From: Siphonodentalium dalli
Lineage: Eukaryota; Mollusca; Scaphopoda; Gadilida; Siphonodentaliidae
Direction of reading: 5' to 3'
Length of the DNA: 64,000 nt
Assembly (NCBI GenBank): GCA_032622095.1
Contig: CP136069.1
Span: forward strand, 13,932,450 to 13,996,449
Part shown: positions 58,536 through 64,000 of the stretch, one piece after another
Layout: the number at the start of each line of letters is the position of its first letter
Position numbering within the stretch: position 1 is the first letter of the stretch
Notes under the pieces: model-generated
The model's database searches: none
Told to the model about the DNA's origin: nothing
The model's input: the letters and a program-made list of their open reading frames with translations, nothing else
Position numbers and translations under genes: made by a program

Positions 58536-59221
58536 AGATTTAGAGCGTTATGTCTTGTTGACGGTATTCACACGCTACCCAGAAAAACGACAGCCAATTA
58601 GAATTCTCGTGTTTAATTCGACAGATGTTTGCCATGCGAGTTGTTGTCCGTGTGCATTTAGACATTTGTGTTGATAAGGCCAAAATAAAATAAACATCTG
58701 GTTTGGGTTATATGCCAGAAAAAAATAGGGTCTGTAGGTACTAGGCTCAACATTTTTATTTTTTTATTTATTTAATTATATTTTGACATATTCTTATGGC
58801 TTTTCGTATCTTCTGCAAGATTTTGAAACATTAATTTTGAATATCTTTGTATAAAATGTAATAAAAACAATGCTTTGACAGATAACAACTCATTCTGAGA
58901 CATTGAATTTTTTATTGTTTTTTATATATAAAATAAATTTCAGAAACATCTCTCAAAAACCATGAAAAAATCTTTAGGGTAGGTAGGGAAACCGAAACCA
59001 CAAGTATTTTTTCTTTGGCCTAAAATAACTGTAGAAACCATGCACTATATTCTGCATTGTCCGAAATAGTTCTGTGGTTCTAGTGGGACTTTCCAAACTT
59101 AATGTAAGAAATTACAATAACTTTGTTAGACGTACTGGGTGTGGGGATCCATACCCTGTTTGCTTCGTCAGGGCTTCCACTCTTACAGCAGGTCGTTCGT
59201 CCAGCGTCCTCATTCGTCCAG
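58536..59221. other. No recognisable gene
   Basis: AT-rich sequence. A frame of 106 codons from 59074 runs into the tandem repeat that follows, and its second half is repeat-derived. Confidence 0.5.
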
Positions 59222-59747
59222 ATTCTTGTATTGAGCCGTGGATCATGACTGTTTTATACATGGTGATGTATCTATTCGTGGCGCCGCAGACAGATTCTTG
59301 TATTGAGCCGCGGATCATGACTGTTTTATACATGGTGATGTATCTATTCGTGGTGCCACAGACACAGATTCTTGTATTGAGCCGCGGATCATGACTGTTT
59401 TATACATGGTGATGTATCTATTCGTGGCGCCGCAGACACAGATTCTTGTATTGAGCCGCGGATCATGACTGTTTTATACATGGTGATGTATCTATTCGTG
59501 GCGCCGCAGACACAGATTCTTGTATTGAGCCGCGGATCATGACTGTTTTATACATGGTGATGTATCTATTCGTGGTGCCGCAGACAGATTCTTGTATTGA
59601 GCCGTTGATCATGACTGTTTTATACATGGTGATGTATCTATTCGTGGCGCCGCAGACACAGATTCTTGTATTGAGCCGCGGATCATGACTGTTTTATACA
59701 TGGTGATGTATCTATTCGTGGCGCCGCAGACACAAGATTCTTGTGAT
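59222..59747. repeat. Tandem repeat, 72-74-bp unit, 7 copies
   Basis: Units begin ATTCTTGTATTGAGCCGCGG, continue ATCATGACTGTTTTATACAT and end TTCGTGGCGCCGCAGACACA. Copies differ mainly at CpG sites (GCCGTGG, GTGCCAC) and by presence of AC in CAGACACAG. Confidence 0.93.
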
Positions 59748-60045
59748 TATATGGTTTTTATATAAAACCTGCATACATGTGTTATCAATCTTTGCCTTAT
59801 AACCACAAAGATAAGACTTCGTGTGGGGCCGTCTTCGTATGGGGCCGACTTCGCGAGGGGCCGACTTCTCCTGTATTCACGTATTCATTGAGAAATCGAA
59901 ATTCTAAACATTGATGTCAAACGTAGTTTTCCATGTTTTGTGGCACCTTCGTATGGGTGGGTGAATCGGTCTCTAGATGTACATAAATCACCGCTTCGCT
60001 CAAATTAATAGATTTTTGTTGTGCAATAGGTGATAAACTTCGGAT

Positions 60046-60130
60046 CCGGGCCAACTCGCCCAAGGGCCCACTCGCCCCAGGCTGTTTTTGGGGCGAGCTG
60101 GCCCACCTTTCCGGGGCGAGTTGGCCCGGG
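60046..60130. repeat. GC-rich hairpin, about 85 bp
   Basis: CCGGGCCAACTCGCCC on the left faces GGGCGAGTTGGCCCGG on the right, and inner GGGCCCACTCGCCCC pairs with GGGGCGAGCTGGCCC. It lies near three GGGGCCGACTTC-like words at 59826-59870. Unusually GC-rich for the window. Confidence 0.8.
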
Positions 60131-60552
60131 TATTACATTTGTATTAAAGTTGTAAATAAGTTAATTTATATTGATATATTAATTTTTTAAGTTCATATTA
60201 TGATATATTTCAGAGTTATGTCCATCAATTTCGACAATTATATTACTTTAGGCACGTTTGTTAGCAAAGTTAATAGCCAGTAGGCCTATATCACATTAGT
60301 TGGTCTGAACGACGAACCAGCGAATTCATAAATAACAATGATGATCTGTTTTCACATTCTTGATATTAAAGTTTCTCTTATTCTCCGAGTTCATCTCACT
60401 ATCTCTGGAGTTTGGGAAACCCTTAGCCGTTATTGTCCCCATTCGTATCCTATCAAAACAACCAGCCGACTAATCACACCTCACACTTCAGAGGGTGAGA
60501 TGGCTTCAGAACGTGTGATAGATAATCACTTTCATATGCCACCCACATACAG

Positions 60553-60560
60553 TATATAAG
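60553..60560 (+). promoter_or_regulatory. Candidate TATA box of the MULE gene
   Basis: TATATAAG stands 36 bp before the first ATG of the zinc-finger exon, inside the PTYSI-coding frame of unrelated sequence. Distance suits a start of transcription just ahead of that ATG. Position and match only; no initiator assigned. Confidence 0.4.
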
Positions 60561-60595
60561 CAGTGCGATTTTTATCTGACTTCATAACCACAAAG

Positions 60596-60703
60596 ATGCT
60601 CCGTTGTTGCAAGTGCGGTAGCGAAGTTAGACCACTTCAGCATGCTCTTCAGTGCGACGATTGCCTCCTGTGGCAGCATCGACTTCATCGAATTCAAATT
60701 TAA
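60596..60703 (+). pseudogene. MULE N-terminal zinc-finger piece (35 codons)
   Basis: Starts MLRCCKCGSEVRPLQ, then LQCDDCLLWQHR. Pairs CxxC (C4/C5-C7), CDDC (C20-C23) and WQH (26-28) resemble the PHD/FLYWCH-like fingers found ahead of some animal MULE transposases; that link is from memory. The frame ends at TAA 60701-60703 shortly after WQHR, where further cysteine pairs would be expected. Confidence 0.55.
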
Positions 60704-60771
60704 AAAAAATATATTTTAATTCAAATGTTTAATTTTAATTTATTTATTCTTTGAAACTATTATCATTTCAG

Positions 60772-61331
60772 ATTCTTGGAGCCCCTTTCAGCACGAGATC
60801 GAGTCAACTTCTGTCCATCCATGCGTTTGTCCAGAAGGATGGAAAAAGGAAACAGTTCCCATAGGTGTTCGTCTTTATGTCAAGACGGACACGTTCCGAC
60901 TACGTGAAGGTGTTCAAAGAAGTCGTGACCAGATTAGACCATCCTGCAGTTACCAATGTGGTGCTCGACTTCGAAACAGCGCTGTGGCAGTCAATTCGCG
61001 AGGTTGTCCCAGGAGTTACCATCAAAGGTTGCTGTTTCCACTGGTCCCAGGCTGTTCTGAGGAAGGTGGGCGACGTCGGACTTCAGACATCTTACCGAGC
61101 GGGAGGGCCGCTTACAGACTTTGTTCGGCAGATAATTGCATTGCCGTTCCTGCCATCACAACATATCCGCGACACATTCGACGCATTGAGCCAGAAAACC
61201 GACGAAGGGTCCAGTCTTCGCAGCCTCTGCGACTATGTTCAACGGCAGTGGCTCGACTCTAGCACATTTTCGATCGAGGTATGGAGTATCTTTCGGCATG
61301 ACGTGCAGACAAATAATGATCTCGAAGGTGT
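60772..61331 (+). pseudogene. MULE transposase core with in-frame TAG
   Basis: It reads ILGAPFSTRSSQLLSIHAFV, then QKDGKRKQFP, stop, then VFVFMSRRTRSDYVKVFKEV. The motif LDFETA supplies the second catalytic Asp, and GCCFHWSQ the C-x2-H signature of Mutator-type transposases. RHDVQTNNDLEG leads to the splice site. The TAG at codon 31 replaces an expected hydrophobic residue between P and V. Family assignment is by motif, not search. Confidence 0.75.
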
Positions 61332-61516
61332 GTATATTTAATTCAACATGTATATTTAATGATATTCAACAACATTCAGTGACAAACATTAAATTCAACA
61401 ATCTATAATTATAATAATTAAATAATTTGATTAATTAATTCCAATATTATATAACAGATTTAAAAATGAATTTATTACTGTCATTAGTTTATTAACTCAT
61501 TTGTTTTTTTCTTCAG

Positions 61517-61790
61517 GCATCGAAGACTAAATGTCCATGGGAGTGATGTGACATTCTACAAGCTGGTGCTGCTATTGATGCGGGAGGCAGCAATTGTAGA
61601 GTTAAACGTCTTAACTGTCGACCTGGAAACCGACAGCCGGACGGCGTACACCCAGAAGGCAAAACAGATCCGTGACCTATGGGATTCCTACACAGCAGAT
61701 CCACAAGAACTGACGACAGGTGCATTCCTGAAGAAATGTGCTAGATTATATCTTAAGAGCAAAGCATCGAAAGGAGCGGCGGCCAACTGA
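61517..61790 (+). pseudogene. MULE transposase C-terminal exon
   Basis: After the acceptor TTCTTCAG the reading HRRLNVHGSDVTFYKLVLLL continues the NNDLEG motif of the previous exon. The exon ends SKASKGAAAN with TGA at 61788-61790. Basic tail, no further domain seen. Confidence 0.7.
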
Positions 61791-61921
61791 TTGTGGAGAA
61801 TAATTCATCATCCATTCATTCATATGCACTAATCGTATTCATTCCGTTATATTTACATACCCCTAATATCTCTTCCGATTTCCCCATAGCGTTACGGTAG
61901 ACACGCCCTCTTATTCAATGC

Positions 61922-61982
61922 GTTCATAAACCTATGATCGTAACGTGACGTCACTTCCAATGTCGTTCATAGGTTTATGAAC
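61922..61982. repeat. Hairpin with 16-bp perfect arms and a central CRE-like palindrome
   Basis: GTTCATAAACCTATGA (61922-61937) faces TCATAGGTTTATGAAC (61967-61982). The loop holds GTGACGTCAC (61945-61954), a perfect 10-bp palindrome. Could be chance or a small element; TGACGTCA also occurs at 62890. Confidence 0.7.
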
Positions 61983-62149
61983 ACATTGGTCCCGGAAATC
62001 ACCGGGGATTGTCGGACATTACCGACTACTTGAGTATCTAGTCAGCCAATACGCCAAGGATTTGATAGCAAACAATATGTAATCGAGGTTCGAAAGATCA
62101 CGATTGGATGGCTAGTGGTATCTAATCGCGAGCACGGGTGGCACGAGAT

Positions 62150-63229
62150 TAGGGCTGGGCGGTATTTCAATATATTGACTATAGTCGGTTTGGAAAAGAA
62201 AAACCGTATTGAAACCGTGTGTAAAATAAAAATTCAATATATCGTAACCGTAATTTTATCACCTCAAAAGACGGTTTCAAATTACAATCCAATACTGAGT
62301 TGAATACTTTAGCGGACCGCTGATTGAAAGCAGCCTTTATCGGTCGCTCCCATGTTATGTCTCTGTTGTATTCAATTGTAACCAATGACGCAATGGTTGT
62401 ATTTTGGGCTGAAGTAGAGCGATGGAGTATCTTCTTCCGAATTCAACCTGATAGCGGTGTAACGTTACAAGTGATACTTCGTCCAAACTTTTCGACTCAC
62501 GACTCGGCGGTATTTGTCGTTCAATTATATCTTAAAATTTGACTCAGGTTGACTGACAAATCCGTGACATTCATTCAACTAGCCCGCCATTGAGTATTTG
62601 AAGACCCGCAGGTGTTGGTCGAAGTATATCACTTGGGACGTTACCTCGCTAACTTTAAATATAGTTGAGCTGCATTGTCTCCCTTCCGTTTCACCTTGCT
62701 ATTATCATTTCATTATTATGAAAATAGATGAATAAAGTTCTCCCCCTTAACTAAATCCCGTGTTCAAAAGTTAATTAAAAATGTTCCGTAATTCATTGTG
62801 TGTGATAGACTGCAGACAGCCCAGAATGAACCATCTTGGCCCAATTCTACTAGGTCCTCTATCAACCTATGAGCACATGCTTAGCTATGACGTCACAGGA
62901 ATGTGAATCGCGTGCTGAAATGTAAACAATGGAGTGATCAGGATAACTTGAGCCTGTAATTCACTCAATGTTGTTGCGTATTCCAGAATGCAGGAACTTT
63001 ATATAATGGACACATGCCATTCTGAGAATAGTTTATCATTAACTGCCTGACGATAGTGTGTAGAATTTTAATCCCTAATAACGAAAACCCGGCGTGTTAT
63101 ATCTCTCGTTTAAAATTTGAATTTACGTGATATTTTTCAATAGTAAAATAATTTTCAATAAAACCGTATACCGCGGTGTTATTTTGGAAAAATCGCGGTT
63201 TTAAAAAACGTCAATACCACCCAACCCTA
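62150..63229. mobile_element. hAT-like non-autonomous element, 1,080 bp, perfect 8-bp duplication
   Basis: Left TAGGGCTGGGCGGTATTTC and, inverted at the right, TAGGGTTGGGTGGTATTGAC. CACGAGAT is duplicated exactly at 62142-62149 and 63230-63237. The ends are followed by GGTTT/AAACCG-rich sequence. No transposase; short frames inside have no known domain. Confidence 0.9.
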
Positions 63230-63550
63230 CACGAGATGTTCGATTGACTATCATAATGTTGGTTATCATATAATCCCATATCCCATAATATGTCACATAT
63301 AGCGAATTATCGAAATACGAAATACAACGAAAAAGCGAAATATGAAAATACAGCAAAATAGTACGAAAAAATCGAAATAAGAAAATACAACGAATAGCGA
63401 AATAGGGCGAAATATAGAGCGAAATATAGAAATAGGAAATTATTTTTATAAACGAAATAACGGAGATATTTGAAAAAGTGTTTTTGACGAAATAACGGAC
63501 ATATTTGGAGAAGTGTTTTAAAGAGCGTAAGTATATATATATAAATAATA

Positions 63551-63689
63551 AACGGCGGATTCAACGTGGTCATGAGTTTTGACCGCGATAAAAAAATCAG
63601 CAAACTCCGCATGAACCCCTTTGGGGTTCATGCAGTTTGCTGAATTTTTCTCGCGGTCAAAATCCCATGACCACATTGAAACCGCCGTT
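63551..63689. repeat. Long hairpin, 139 bp
   Basis: AACGGCGGATTCAACGTGGT faces ACCACATTGAAACCGCCGTT; inner GTTTTGACCGCGA pairs with TCGCGGTCAAAAT and GCATGAACCCC with GGGGTTCATGC around TTT. A few mismatches and a bulge. Single copy in this window; probably a foldback MITE. Confidence 0.85.
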
Positions 63690-63751
63690 CATTTCTTATA
63701 TATTAGTCGTCGTATTTTTTACATATTCATTCACGTTCATGTTATTATGAT

Positions 63752-64000
63752 ATAATAAGCTGGCCCAGGTCATTGGTAAAAAACACATCACAAAACATTC
63801 AAAACACGTATGGAACGAGGATATTAAACTAAAATCAATTGAATGAAAAAAGAGAATAAGATGTTCCACAAACGATCTGATCCACAGAATAAAGCCATTC
63901 TTGACAATGCTCTTTGCGAACTCCGATCAGCCATAGAGAAAGAAAAATCAACACACTGGGACCAAACATGTGAAAAAATAAGCAGAGCAAATCAACGCGA
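63752..64000 (+). pseudogene. Non-LTR retrotransposon (LINE) ORF fragment, frameshifted, cut by window edge
   Basis: From about 63752 a frame reads KLAQVIGKKHITKHSKHVWN then EDIKLKSIE and a stop at 63844-63846. Shifting frame at 63843 continues MKKENKMFHKRSDPQNKAIL and AIEKEKSTHWDQTCEKI to the edge. A W-N-E motif after a basic stretch, followed by K-rich helices and HW, is what I expect of the linker between endonuclease and reverse transcriptase in LINE ORF2. No catalytic motif lies within the window, so the call is moderate. Confidence 0.45.

Larger units (their letters stand above)
60596..61790 (+). pseudogene. Mutator-like (MULE) transposase remnant, three parts
   Basis: Part 1 (60596-60700) encodes a cysteine/histidine cluster; part 2 (60772-61331) the middle of the MULE transposase domain; part 3 (61517-61790) the C-terminal piece. 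Intron 61332-61516 has GTATAT and TTCTTCAG and joins LEG to VHRRLN in frame. Between parts 1 and 2 there is an acceptor (ATTTCAG at 60771) but no fitting donor, and the stretch that should hold the first catalytic Asp is missing. An in-frame TAG at 60862-60864 interrupts part 2. The gene is therefore a truncated, dead copy. MULE transposases move DNA by cut-and-paste; the element ends were not found. Confidence 0.75.

Noticed and set aside
62142-62149. Host regulatory site near the MULE remnant
   Set aside because: CACGAGAT is explained as target duplication of the 1,080-bp hAT.
1-64000. tRNA, rRNA or snRNA genes
   Set aside because: I looked for T-loop (GGTTCGA) and other conserved blocks; the one near match at about 62087 has no cloverleaf around it.

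Overview
The window looks like a gene-poor, repeat-dense piece of an animal nuclear genome. Support for a eukaryote is a spliced transposase remnant with a usable GT/AG intron, a THAP zinc-finger exon, a non-LTR retrotransposon fragment, long satellite arrays and dozens of short inverted-repeat transposons. A marine invertebrate, perhaps a mollusc, is my best guess: the dispersed repeat near 44 kb that begins AGGGCCATAACTCC resembles repeats I associate with molluscs. That is recognition from memory, not a search. I see no confident host gene, tRNA or rRNA.

Layout. (1) 0-15 kb: dense nested miniature transposons. Four main families recur through the window. (a) TA-flanked foldback elements of about 210 bp (ends CAGTAATGC), 17 copies or fragments. 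(b) hAT-type MITEs with ends CAAGCCTKMAAATA, a hairpin core and 8-bp target duplications, 11 copies. (c) TTAA-flanked, piggyBac-like elements (ends CCCTTT) that carry one or two copies of a near-perfect 69-nt hairpin. (d) Harbinger-like and other TA-flanked MITEs. (2) 15.2-20 kb: a 4.75-kb minisatellite of 10-12-bp units (GGTAACATGG), starting in a truncated hAT MITE, with a small outlying island at 20.8 kb. (3) 20-22.5 kb: sparse sequence with one piggyBac-like element and one 125-bp hAT MITE. (4) 22.5-39.8 kb: a 17.4-kb satellite of about 450 units of 39 bp (38- and 37-bp variants) with higher-order repeats of 2,089, 2,204, 2,089, 1,549 and 2,204 bp. It is bordered on both sides by family (b) elements. 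(5) 40-49 kb: more MITEs and three tandem or dispersed repeats. (6) 49-53 kb: a 3.93-kb hAT element with a perfect 8-bp target duplication that encodes a THAP domain. (7) 53-59 kb: foldbacks and a 2.5-kb TA-flanked element whose empty site survives in a neighbouring paralogous repeat. (8) 59-64 kb: a 72-74-bp tandem repeat, a degraded Mutator-like (MULE) transposase gene, a 1.08-kb hAT element with a perfect 8-bp duplication, a 139-bp hairpin, and the start of a LINE remnant at the right edge.

Nothing here works as a pathway. The coherent story is transposon biology: transposase sources are decayed (THAP exon, MULE pseudogene, LINE fragment), non-autonomous passengers are abundant, and palindromic passengers sit at the borders of the satellite arrays. 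Long open frames in the arrays (over 1,000 residues in all three antisense frames of the minisatellite) follow from stop-free repeat units and are not annotated as genes.
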